Of a DNA stretch of 7,641 nt, positions 1 through 4,889 are shown piece by piece. The notes beneath the pieces were generated by a model. It had not been told where the DNA came from, ran no database searches, and was given only the letters and a program-made list of their open reading frames with translations. Source of the stretch: Candidatus Pacearchaeota archaeon (lineage in GTDB: Archaea > Nanobdellota > Nanobdellia > Pacearchaeales > GW2011-AR1); assembly GCA_018304205.1 (NCBI GenBank), contig JAGVWR010000041.1, forward strand, positions 1-7,641, written 5' to 3'. A program made the position numbers and the translations under genes. Every line of letters begins with the position of its first letter. The first letter of the stretch is position 1.

Positions 1-63
1 ACAAGCATGATGTAATTCATACATAAATTTTAGAATAAGATAACTATATAGTTTTTACCCAGT

Positions 64-78
64 CACAGCAGAGCTGTG
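64..78. repeat. Short perfect inverted repeat / hairpin
   Basis: CACAGC (64-69) and GCTGTG (73-78) form a perfect 6-bp stem around an AGA loop. CCC (58-60) and GGG (79-81) could extend it across a 3-base bulge. No T-run follows on either strand, so a terminator is unlikely. It lies between two possible divergent promoters, so a regulator site or part of an RNA structure is possible. It is much more GC-rich than its surroundings. Confidence 0.35.
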
Positions 79-137
79 GGGATTTCTTCTCAATTAAAGT
101 AGAAGAGTTAATGCACTATCACTCAGAAACAATAATC

Positions 138-146
138 TTTATAAAT
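138..146 (+). promoter_or_regulatory. TATA box for the gene at 167
   Basis: TTTATAAAT is centred 25 bp upstream of the ATG at 167. In archaea transcription starts about 25 bp downstream of the TATA centre, so the transcript should begin at or next to the start codon and be leaderless. Confidence 0.6.
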
Positions 147-166
147 CACGCCACTAGTTTATTTTT

Positions 167-688
167 ATGGTAAACTATAAAGTTCCAGAAAAACCTGTAT
201 CAATGACTACAAATCATTTATACGGAATAAGTGAAACCGGGCAACAAACAAATGTAAGAGAGTATTTACAAACTAATGGTTTTGGTTTGACAGCAGATTT
301 ATTGACTCAAGGTTTTAAACCAGCAGATATTGAAGAAGCCGTAAATTCTGGTGATGTTAGCGTAGCACATTGGCCAACGAGAGAACCAAAAACAGATATG
401 TACTGGGCAAAGGATAGTAAAACTTTGCTGAAATTGGGCGAACTTGCTGACGAAGCTGTAAGATTTTGTTATGGCCAGAATGAAAATCAACCAATTGGTG
501 GAAATTTTGCAACTGTAGGCACAGAAATGGAAAGTCAGCAAAGAGCACTGGTTGGATTGATATATGCAAGACATCAAGGAAAGTTGAGAGAAATTCCTGA
601 GCTTGATCAAGGGGCTGGACCGTTATATGTTGCAAAAGGAAGTTTTTCCGATAAACTGTTTGAAAAATTATTTCCTGAACAGAGGTAA
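167..688 (+). CDS. Orphan 173-aa protein, winged-helix-like N-terminal half
   Basis: I do not recognise a family. The protein is soluble, with no signal peptide or membrane segment. Residues 29-82 (from NVREYLQTNGFG to MYWAK) have the rhythm of a winged helix: a helix, an LTADLL turn, a recognition-like helix KPADIEEAVNSGD, and a beta wing with WPTREPKTD. This is inference from pattern only. Residues 84-103 are helical and end in RFCYGQ; the C-terminal third (120-173) mixes helix with a Gly-rich turn (DQGAGPLYVAKGS). The start at 167 is supported by a TATA box 25 bp upstream; an internal Met at residue 13 is the alternative. The gene stands alone and converges on the methyltransferase, with a shared hairpin terminator between them. 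It could be a DNA-binding regulator. The coding call is firm on length and composition; the function is not. Confidence 0.7.
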   Translation: MVNYKVPEKPVSMTTNHLYGISETGQQTNVREYLQTNGFGLTADLLTQGFKPADIEEAVNSGDVSVAHWPTREPKTDMYWAKDSKTLLKLGELADEAVRFCYGQNENQPIGGNFATVGTEMESQQRALVGLIYARHQGKLREIPELDQGAGPLYVAKGSFSDKLFEKLFPEQR

Positions 689-718
689 TATAGTGCTATT
701 TTTAGAGCAACATATTAT

Positions 719-750
719 AAAATTAAGCCCAGTTTCTGGGGCATAATTTT
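719..750. terminator. Bidirectional hairpin terminator between convergent genes
   Basis: An imperfect palindrome pairs AAAATTA (719-725) with TAATTTT (744-750) and GCCC/AG with CT/GGGGC across a TTT loop, with one bulged base. On the plus strand it runs into TTTTTATTATTT, on the minus strand into ATTTTATAAT, so it can serve both the orphan gene ending at 688 and the methyltransferase ending at 753. A closely similar hairpin lies at 1420-1449. Confidence 0.6.
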
Positions 751-752
751 TA

Positions 753-1265
753 TTATTTCTTTCTCGCAAAAATATAGTTTGCTTTAATTTTTAGGTTAGG
801 CTTTTGAGGAACAAATATATGCTTTTTTTCTATTACTATAAAAGATTTCTCTATTCTCTGTTCAAGATCCTTCATTTTCTCAAAATAAATAGGCAGCCCA
901 ACTGGTGAGATTCTAATATTTCCTTCACCCATAAAATTTGAATCTCCACTAAAGGAAACAGAAAGATATCTTCCTTTTGAATTTAATAATTTAGATATAT
1001 CTCTAAGATAATTATCTCTTTCATTCTCTTTGGTTATTTCGTGCAAAAATCTCCAATCAAAGACAAAATCATATTTTTTTCGAGAATCTTTTATTTCCGC
1101 ATAATCTTTGCAAATAAATGATACAGAAGCATTTTCCTTTCTAGCGTTTTCTTTTGCAATATTAATGGCCTCTTTAGAAGAATCAATTGCAGTAACAACT
1201 AATCCATTAAGTGATAAGAATATCGCTTGATGACCTTCCCCACAACCTATTTCCAAAACAGTCAT
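753..1265 (-). CDS. Class I SAM-dependent methyltransferase, main part (frameshifted)
   Basis: This is a Rossmann-fold methyltransferase of the TPMT/TehB-like small-molecule type. Residues 3-11 carry motif I (VLEIGCGEG, SAM binding). VTAIDSS (24-30) holds the acidic residue that usually binds the SAM ribose (D28). KDY (53-55) is the adenine-side motif, and YDFVFDWRFLHEI (65-77) is the post-motif strand and helix seen in TPMT-like enzymes. The substrate cannot be told. As an open frame it starts directly at motif I, with no N-terminal helix, which is abnormal. The missing N-terminus is encoded just upstream in another frame (1262-1378) and ends in an ATGA overlap with this start. One added base in the T-run at 1271-1274 (an A-run in the mRNA) would join the two into about 208 aa, the usual family size. 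It is therefore either a recent pseudogene, a sequencing or assembly indel, or a split gene translated by coupling. Confidence 0.8.
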   Translation of the reverse strand: MTVLEIGCGEGHQAIFLSLNGLVVTAIDSSKEAINIAKENARKENASVSFICKDYAEIKDSRKKYDFVFDWRFLHEITKENERDNYLRDISKLLNSKGRYLSVSFSGDSNFMGEGNIRISPVGLPIYFEKMKDLEQRIEKSFIVIEKKHIFVPQKPNLKIKANYIFARKK

Positions 1266-1378
1266 ACCTCTTTTGTTAATTCTTTCTTCTTTACTAATTC
1301 AACAATCTCTTTGGGAATTTTTGAGAAAGTCCAGGGAGCATTATTGGGTTTTGAATATATTTTACTAAAGTCTACCAT
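1262..1378 (-). CDS. N-terminal fragment of the methyltransferase (38 aa)
   Basis: The reading frame runs from ATG at 1378 to TGA at 1262-1264 and encodes 38 residues beginning MVDFSKIYSKPNNAPW. The segment NAPWTFSKIPKEIVELV resembles the N-terminal lid helix that precedes motif I in TPMT/TehB-like methyltransferases, where a Pro-Trp pair is typical. Its end, ELTKEV, would become ELTKRG and run into MTVLEIGCG if one base were restored, giving the expected approach to motif I. A TATA-like element 25 bp upstream supports 1378 as the real start of the gene. By itself the fragment has no catalytic motif. Confidence 0.7.
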   Translation of the reverse strand: MVDFSKIYSKPNNAPWTFSKIPKEIVELVKKKELTKEV

Positions 1379-1398
1379 TACGAATAAAACTAATGATA

Positions 1399-1407
1399 AT
1401 TTATTAA
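1399..1407 (-). promoter_or_regulatory. TATA-like box for the methyltransferase
   Basis: TTAATAAAT on the minus strand is centred 25 bp upstream of the ATG at 1378. The spacing fits a leaderless archaeal transcript and supports 1378 rather than 1265 as the original gene start. It lies immediately after the toxin-antitoxin terminator hairpin. Confidence 0.45.
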
Positions 1408-1419
1408 GTTTGCTACAAA

Positions 1420-1449
1420 AAATTATGCCCCATTTCTTGGGCTGAATTT
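1420..1449 (-). terminator. Hairpin terminator after the toxin-antitoxin operon
   Basis: On the minus strand an AAATT/AATTT and GCCCA/TGGGGC stem is followed by TTTTTTG, a good intrinsic-terminator arrangement 26 bp past the toxin stop codon. Read on the minus strand, 13 of the 16 core bases (GCCCAAGAAATGGGGC) match the hairpin at 719-750 (GCCCCAGAAACTGGGC), and both are followed by a near-identical TAATTTT flank. Confidence 0.6.
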
Positions 1450-1475
1450 ATAAATATAATTAAACTTTATGTCCA

Positions 1476-1778
1476 CTATCTTATTCTTAAAATTAATTCT
1501 TCTTTAACTTTCTTCTTTTTTCCTTCAGAAATTGAAAATAGGTTTTTCTCAACCATTTTTTCAGATATAGTAAAAATATAGTTTAATTTTATTACGCTAT
1601 CCTTTATTGCACCTTCTTTTTTAGTTAATGGAATACCTTCCATCTTAAGATTTGAAGTAATTCCCAGAACAACTATATTCCCTTTGTCTTCAAATAAAAC
1701 TAATGCTGGTCTTTTTTTAATCTCGAAAGTGTCTGTATATTGCACTTCAGATAATATAACTTCTCCAAATTTATGCAT
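1476..1778 (-). CDS. MazF/PemK-family toxin (probable mRNA endoribonuclease)
   Basis: Toxins of this family cleave mRNA at short sequences and stop growth when the antitoxin is lost. The 100-aa length is normal. Family landmarks in order are FGEVILSEV (4-12), the first beta strand; KKRPALVL (21-28) with the conserved catalytic-site Arg (R23) and Pro; VLGITSN (37-43) with the conserved Thr-Ser; and KDSVIKLNYIFTISEKMVE (59-77), matching the usual 'kDSvv...qi.tvdk..l' block. The C-terminal tail is very Lys-rich. The gene overlaps the upstream antitoxin by 8 bp (ATGCATAA), which implies translational coupling and one transcript. The family call is confident. Activity and cleavage site cannot be read from sequence, but all landmark segments are present, so the toxin looks intact. 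Confidence 0.87.
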   Translation of the reverse strand: MHKFGEVILSEVQYTDTFEIKKRPALVLFEDKGNIVVLGITSNLKMEGIPLTKKEGAIKDSVIKLNYIFTISEKMVEKNLFSISEGKKKKVKEELILRIR

Positions 1779-1998
1779 TTTCCCAATCTTCGTCCTCTTT
1801 ATTATTCCAAAGTTCCTTCATCTTTTCCTGTTGAACTTTATGAAGGAACTCATCATACTGGTTTTTTTCTTTCATTTTAATAAAAATATTTGCCATTTCC
1901 TCCAGTAGTTCATTATACGTTTGCCTAGGATACTCTCTTGCTTTTTTTAAAAGAGAAATTACCCTTTTTTCTAGTAAGATCGTTGATTGTTCTGCCAT
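1771..1998 (-). CDS. Ribbon-helix-helix antitoxin partner of the MazF-like toxin
   Basis: A 75-aa acidic-tailed protein in the classic antitoxin-first position. Residues 5-35 (STILLEKRVISLLKKAREYP, then RQTYNELLEEM) fit a ribbon-helix-helix DNA-binding domain: a short beta strand followed by two helices, with the 'TYnell' second helix typical of archaeal antitoxins. Residues 36-60 form a charged helix. The end, MKELWNNKEDEDWENA (60-75), is an acidic, Trp-containing segment of the kind that wraps around MazF and blocks its RNA site. The start is set by a TATA box 26 bp upstream. A palindrome overlaps that promoter, consistent with autorepression by the antitoxin or the complex. The assignment rests on pattern, size and neighbour. 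Confidence 0.8.
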   Translation of the reverse strand: MAEQSTILLEKRVISLLKKAREYPRQTYNELLEEMANIFIKMKEKNQYDEFLHKVQQEKMKELWNNKEDEDWENA

Positions 1999-2009
1999 GT
2001 ATAATTAAC

Positions 2010-2028
2010 TATATATCAATATATAAAT
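2010..2028 (-). promoter_or_regulatory. Toxin-antitoxin promoter with overlapping palindromic operator
   Basis: The TATA box ATTTATATA (minus strand, 2020-2028) is centred 26 bp upstream of the antitoxin ATG. A perfect inverted repeat, TATATAT (2010-2016) and ATATATA (2019-2025) around a 2-bp centre, overlaps its downstream half. Ribbon-helix-helix antitoxins usually repress their own promoter at such sites, so this is the natural operator candidate. In an AT-rich window such repeats also arise by chance. Confidence 0.5.
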
Positions 2029-2098
2029 ATTTCGCTAATTTGTATTGATTAACATGACTTTTGTTCTCACTTTTTTTCCATATTCAATTCAATAAAAT

Positions 2099-2629
2099 TT
2101 ACTTTTTCTTTCCATTTCCTACGCTTATTAAAACCCAGCTCACAACAACGCTAATCAAAATAAGTAATACCGCTCCAATTACTCGCGGAGAGTAAAGCCA
2201 ATCTGTAAAAAATAATGTACTTTCATCAGCTCCAGCACCGTAACCTGGTCCAGGAACATATTTTTGTAAAGTATCAGAAAAAACAACAAACGCAGACACT
2301 AAGAAAATTATTCCCGCGATAACTAAAACTGCAATACCTATGCCCTTTTTAAGAAAATCTGCATCCTTTCCAACAAAACCTATGAAAAATAGAATGAAAA
2401 ATAACGAAATAAGAAGAACTACAAACCAAGGAACTATTGTCTGTACTAATTTTACCGCTCCTGAAGCAGATACAAACACCGCTGCAATTAAGAAAGACAT
2501 TGTCAAATGCACGCCTTTATTATCACCCAATATTTTAGTCATGACTAAAATAGCATAAGTAACAATAAATACAATTAAAAAAGCTGCAATGGGTGCAAAA
2601 AAATTAATGGCGCTTAAATCTGCTGGCAT
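2099..2629 (-). CDS. Five-helix membrane protein, paralogue C (most divergent)
   Basis: Integral membrane protein of unknown function, 176 aa, with helices at about 11-32, 44-63, 66-87, 95-117 and 148-170. Positive residues sit in the helix 1-2 loop (TKILGDNKG), the helix 3-4 loop (GKDADFLKK) and the tail (GNGKKK), predicting N-out and C-in. The segment from FLIVFIVTYAIL through the GDNKG loop into helix 2 aligns with the same segment of the two neighbours at 2636-3172 and 4890-5420, as does the Pro opening helix 3 (IVPW). It differs in a long outer loop between helices 4 and 5 with PGPGYGAGADES and an aromatic stretch (FFTDWLY). It starts 6 bp after its upstream paralogue, without a Shine-Dalgarno, so the two form an operon. 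Such proteins may act as small transporters, pore subunits or scaffolds; nothing here decides this. Confidence 0.75.
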   Translation of the reverse strand: MPADLSAINFFAPIAAFLIVFIVTYAILVMTKILGDNKGVHLTMSFLIAAVFVSASGAVKLVQTIVPWFVVLLISLFFILFFIGFVGKDADFLKKGIGIAVLVIAGIIFLVSAFVVFSDTLQKYVPGPGYGAGADESTLFFTDWLYSPRVIGAVLLILISVVVSWVLISVGNGKKK

Positions 2630-2635
2630 TTTTAT

Positions 2636-3172
2636 TTATTCCTTAAACATTCCTTTAAACATCGCTTCTCCCAACTTCTTATCTGAATTTTTCTTACTTC
2701 CACTTGCTGAAATTGCGATTAATATTCCTAGAAGTAATACTGCTCCAATAATCCATCCTACTAAATTTCCTGTATCTCCATAATAATCAATCCATCCCAA
2801 TACGTCAAATGTTTTTGCAATAATTACCACTGCAATTATAAATCCTATTGCCGTAAGCCCCCAACCCCAAAATCTTCTTTCATCATCGGGAACAAATAAC
2901 CCTACAAGAATCAACACGGCAAGCAAGATTACAATACCCACCCCAAGTTTAGGAAATAGTTCAGATATAAATTCTTGAACAAGTCCAACTCTTATAGATA
3001 ATAATGCTATAACTAGCGCAACAACTACATTAACTCCCTTGTTTTCCTTAAATATTCCTATAAAACTAAGAATGCCAAACACTACTGCAAATATAAGCAG
3101 AAAGGGAAGCATGAAATCAAATATCCCTATAGATTCCCATTGTAGAAAGATATCACTTATACTGATTGCCAT
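2636..3172 (-). CDS. Five-helix membrane protein, paralogue B
   Basis: Integral membrane protein of unknown function, 178 aa, with helices at about 19-40, 47-66, 74-94, 104-124 and 137-156. It shares LPFLLIFAVVF (22-32) exactly with the protein at 4890-5420, followed in both by a small residue and IL, then a Lys-containing loop (IFKENKG) and VALVI (51-55), so the two are clear paralogues. PDDERRFW (95-102) is the charged inner loop between helices 3 and 4. The outer loop before helix 5 is aromatic (WIDYYGDTG). The tail from residue 157 is long and Lys-rich, ending in the amphipathic FKGMFKE. Positive-inside bias gives N-out, C-in. A TATA box 26 bp upstream fixes the start. It is the first gene of an operon with paralogue C. 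I associate this family with DPANN archaea from memory. Confidence 0.78.
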   Translation of the reverse strand: MAISISDIFLQWESIGIFDFMLPFLLIFAVVFGILSFIGIFKENKGVNVVVALVIALLSIRVGLVQEFISELFPKLGVGIVILLAVLILVGLFVPDDERRFWGWGLTAIGFIIAVVIIAKTFDVLGWIDYYGDTGNLVGWIIGAVLLLGILIAISASGSKKNSDKKLGEAMFKGMFKE

Positions 3173-3193
3173 AGGTTAAATCAGAGATTTTTA

Positions 3194-3202
3194 TTTATAA
3201 AT
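3194..3202 (-). promoter_or_regulatory. TATA box for the membrane-protein operon
   Basis: ATTTATAAA on the minus strand is centred 26 bp upstream of the ATG at 3172, predicting a leaderless transcript covering both tandem five-helix genes. Confidence 0.6.
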
Positions 3203-3292
3203 TTATCCTATTTACAGTAAATACGTTGTTTTAGTAAGGATCTTAGTAATTACTCAAAAATGTTAGATTAAACATAAATATCTCTCCCAACT

Positions 3293-3309
3293 CACAAAAA
3301 CCAAAAACA
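3293..3309 (-). terminator. T-tract terminator after the small orphan gene
   Basis: On the minus strand two T5 tracts (GTTTTTGG followed by TTTTTGTG) begin about 20 bp after the stop codon of the gene at 3328. Archaeal RNA polymerase can stop at such U-rich runs without a hairpin, and none is seen. Confidence 0.45.
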
Positions 3310-3327
3310 TACAATTCGTAAATTATT

Positions 3328-3666
3328 CTAGACAGCAACCCTTGAAGATTTATCGTAACCAAGTTTTCTTCTTAACTTATCTCTTTCGGCAACAACTTCT
3401 TTATAATATTTGGGGCTAGTTTCAGCTAATTGGGTATTTGGACGTTGTGAAGCAAAGGCCGCAATTTCTCTATAACCTGCCAAAGAATTACCGAATACAT
3501 CAAGCATTGGAGTTTGAACAACATCATGAGCCGAGATAGGTAAAAATTTCAGAGCAGATAATTCTAATTCTTTCACGACTAATCTATTAATATCTTTATT
3601 GGCTCCAGTCCACACCCCATTTTCATCATTATTAGGACTTAAATATAGGAAAAATGTTTTTGACAT
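3328..3666 (-). CDS. Small orphan protein, 112 aa
   Basis: I do not recognise a family. The frame is open back to a TTG at 3675, but the ATG at 3666 is the better start, giving a protein beginning MSKTFFLYLSPNNDENG; a weak TATA-like GTTAAAAAG lies 25 bp upstream of it. The protein is soluble, without signal or membrane segments. The N-terminal half looks like alpha/beta structure (FFLYLSPN strand, then KDINRLVVKELELSALKF helix). The C-terminal part is a basic, probably amphipathic helix (SPKYYKEVVAERDKLRRKL), which might pair with itself or a partner. It sits alone between the membrane-protein operon and pyrD, on the same strand, with its own terminator. Coding potential is good; function is unknown. 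Confidence 0.62.
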   Translation of the reverse strand: MSKTFFLYLSPNNDENGVWTGANKDINRLVVKELELSALKFLPISAHDVVQTPMLDVFGNSLAGYREIAAFASQRPNTQLAETSPKYYKEVVAERDKLRRKLGYDKSSRVAV

Positions 3667-3686
3667 ATGTCCCAAATATTTCTTAT

Positions 3687-3695
3687 CTTTTTAAC
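3687..3695 (-). promoter_or_regulatory. Weak TATA-like box for the small orphan gene
   Basis: GTTAAAAAG on the minus strand is centred 25 bp upstream of the ATG at 3666. The match is poor, but the spacing equals that of the other genes in the window and favours the ATG over the TTG at 3675. Confidence 0.3.
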
Positions 3696-3709
3696 TATTT
3701 CTGTGATTT

Positions 3710-4843
3710 TTAAACTTTAATCAAACCCTTTCCAACAGCTTCCCTTATATTGTTAAATCCCTCTTTTTCAATGAGTTTGGTAAGCCTATAATTAATTTTT
3801 CCTATCAAACTCGGTCCGTTGTAGATCATTCCAGTAATAAGTTGTACTAAATCTGCCCCAAGTTTTATTTTTTCATAAACATCCTGTGCACTAAAAACAC
3901 CTCCCAACCCAATTATAACAAATCTCCTTTTGTATTTCTTCCTAACAAAAGCTATTAGTTTATTACTTGCTTCTTTTGTTGGCAGCCCGCTAAAAGCCCC
4001 CTTTCCAGCCCTCTTCATTTCTTCCCTATCAAATTCCTTTCTTTTTCTGTTTTTAGTTAAATTTCCAAAAATTAATCCTTCCACTTTATGGTTTTTGGCA
4101 ATATTGCATAATTCCTCAGTCTTTCTAACAGAAAAATCAACAGGCATCTTTAAAAATAACGGCTTTCTTAATTCAAGTTTATCGGTTTCTGTTAATAATC
4201 TATCAAGTTTCTTCTCTTCAGTAAAATCCTCTCCTCCAAAAGCGTTCGGACAGCTTATATTAAGTTCATAATAATTTCCAACATTTACTTTCTCAAATTC
4301 TTTTATACAATTAATATAATCTTTAATTCCTTCTTTTTCATCGCAAGTCTCTTTGCAATTTGTTTTTGCAATACTTACTCCTAAAGGTATTTCAATTTCA
4401 ATATTTTTAATTTTCCCTGCGATTGCCTTTGCACCTTTGTTCTTTAGACCCTTATTAACTAGTAAGGACCTAGAGTTTGGCAACCTTCCAAGCCTTGGTT
4501 TTTCATTGCCGCCATATTTTCCATGAGTTACCGACCCGATAGTTCCAAAACCAAAGCCCACCCCAGGCAGAATCTTAACTAAATCCGCATTATAATCAAA
4601 ACCTGCAGCAAGTCCAATAGGATTTCTAAAATGAATTCCAAGGATATTCTGTTCAAGTTTCTTGTTTTGATAGGAAAAATCAAATTCAATTATCTTCCTA
4701 GTTAAAAAATTACTTCCCAAAAATCTTCCAACTAAAGTAAAAGAATTGTGAACTCTCTCCGCATCAAACTTGAAAGCAATTCTTTTTATTATATTAGAAT
4801 AAATAATTTCATTTGTTTTCTGCTTTAATCCTGTTAAAGACAT
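3710..4843 (-). CDS. pyrD: Dihydroorotate dehydrogenase, divergent class-2-like type
   Basis: An FMN enzyme oxidising dihydroorotate to orotate, the fourth step of UMP synthesis. The 377-aa length and the extra N-terminal helical region (about 1-70, with the 'DAERVHNSF' block) match class 2, the membrane-associated quinone-linked form. Motifs in order: NPIGLAAGFDYN (74-85), GNEKPRLGRLPNSRSLLVNK (112-131), LGVSIAKTN (154-162), ELNISCPN (193-200), PLFLKMPVD (228-236), IFGNLT (258-263), KGAFSGLP (281-288) and IIGLGGVFSAQD (310-321), the last binding FMN phosphate. Two features are unusual for class 2. The catalytic base is Cys (C198), as in class 1, where class 2 has Ser; and the usual substrate-contacting Lys of GFDKN is Tyr (Y84). 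I recall similar variants in candidate-phyla bacteria, so transfer between lineages is possible. The electron acceptor is uncertain. A palindrome covers the start region. Confidence 0.92.
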   Translation of the reverse strand: MSLTGLKQKTNEIIYSNIIKRIAFKFDAERVHNSFTLVGRFLGSNFLTRKIIEFDFSYQNKKLEQNILGIHFRNPIGLAAGFDYNADLVKILPGVGFGFGTIGSVTHGKYGGNEKPRLGRLPNSRSLLVNKGLKNKGAKAIAGKIKNIEIEIPLGVSIAKTNCKETCDEKEGIKDYINCIKEFEKVNVGNYYELNISCPNAFGGEDFTEEKKLDRLLTETDKLELRKPLFLKMPVDFSVRKTEELCNIAKNHKVEGLIFGNLTKNRKRKEFDREEMKRAGKGAFSGLPTKEASNKLIAFVRKKYKRRFVIIGLGGVFSAQDVYEKIKLGADLVQLITGMIYNGPSLIGKINYRLTKLIEKEGFNNIREAVGKGLIKV

Positions 4844-4857
4844 AGATTTGCAAATCT
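4844..4857. promoter_or_regulatory. Perfect 14-bp palindrome at the pyrD transcription start
   Basis: AGATTTGCAAATCT is its own reverse complement. It ends one base before the pyrD ATG (4843) and lies between the TATA box and the start codon, covering the predicted transcription start. This is a classic position for a repressor that blocks archaeal polymerase. The dimeric regulator is not identified. Confidence 0.55.
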
Positions 4858-4861
4858 CCCT

Positions 4862-4872
4862 CTATTTAAAAA
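4862..4872 (-). promoter_or_regulatory. TATA box for pyrD
   Basis: TTTTTAAATAG on the minus strand is centred about 24 bp upstream of the pyrD ATG, predicting a leaderless or nearly leaderless transcript. Confidence 0.55.
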
Positions 4873-4889
4873 CTAATTGTTTGGCAAAC

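Larger units (their letters stand above)
1..166. other. Non-coding left edge, possible divergent promoter region
   Basis: No complete gene is visible here. All three forward frames meet a stop within the first 30 bases. On the minus strand a reading frame is open from ATG codons at 24 or 20 to the left edge. A TATA-like CTATATAG at 44-51, inside the perfect palindrome AACTATATAGTT (42-53), lies about 24-28 bp upstream of them, so a divergent gene may begin here and leave the window. Only 6-8 codons are visible, too few to call it. The stretch also holds a hairpin at 64-78 and the promoter of the gene at 167. Confidence 0.4.
3173..3327. other. Intergenic region with promoter and T-tract terminator
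   Basis: This 155-bp gap holds the promoter of the membrane-protein operon at its left end and a T-tract terminator for the small orphan gene at its right end. In between is a 7-bp direct repeat, TTAGTAA at 3231-3237 and 3243-3249 (12-bp period), with a partial copy AGTAA at 3216-3220. It lies upstream of the operon's TATA box and could bind an activator; this is weak evidence. No reading frame of useful length is visible. Confidence 0.4.

Noticed and set aside
7..13. ATGATGT resembling a box C of a C/D guide RNA
   Set aside because: No matching D box (CTGA) or C'/D' pair at usual spacing was found, so a guide RNA cannot be supported.
299..635. Two minus-strand open frames of 103 and 92 codons
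   Set aside because: They lie antisense inside the orphan gene at 167-688, are rich in Phe, Ser and Cys as expected of AT-rich antisense translation, and show no promoter or motif.
1227..1445. Plus-strand open frame of 72 codons over the methyltransferase 5' region
   Set aside because: It is antisense to the recognisable N-terminal methyltransferase fragment and runs into the hairpin terminator; there is no promoter at a sensible distance.
3930..4271. Plus-strand open frame of 113 codons
   Set aside because: It is antisense to the well-supported pyrD and has a Ser/Phe/Leu-rich shadow composition.
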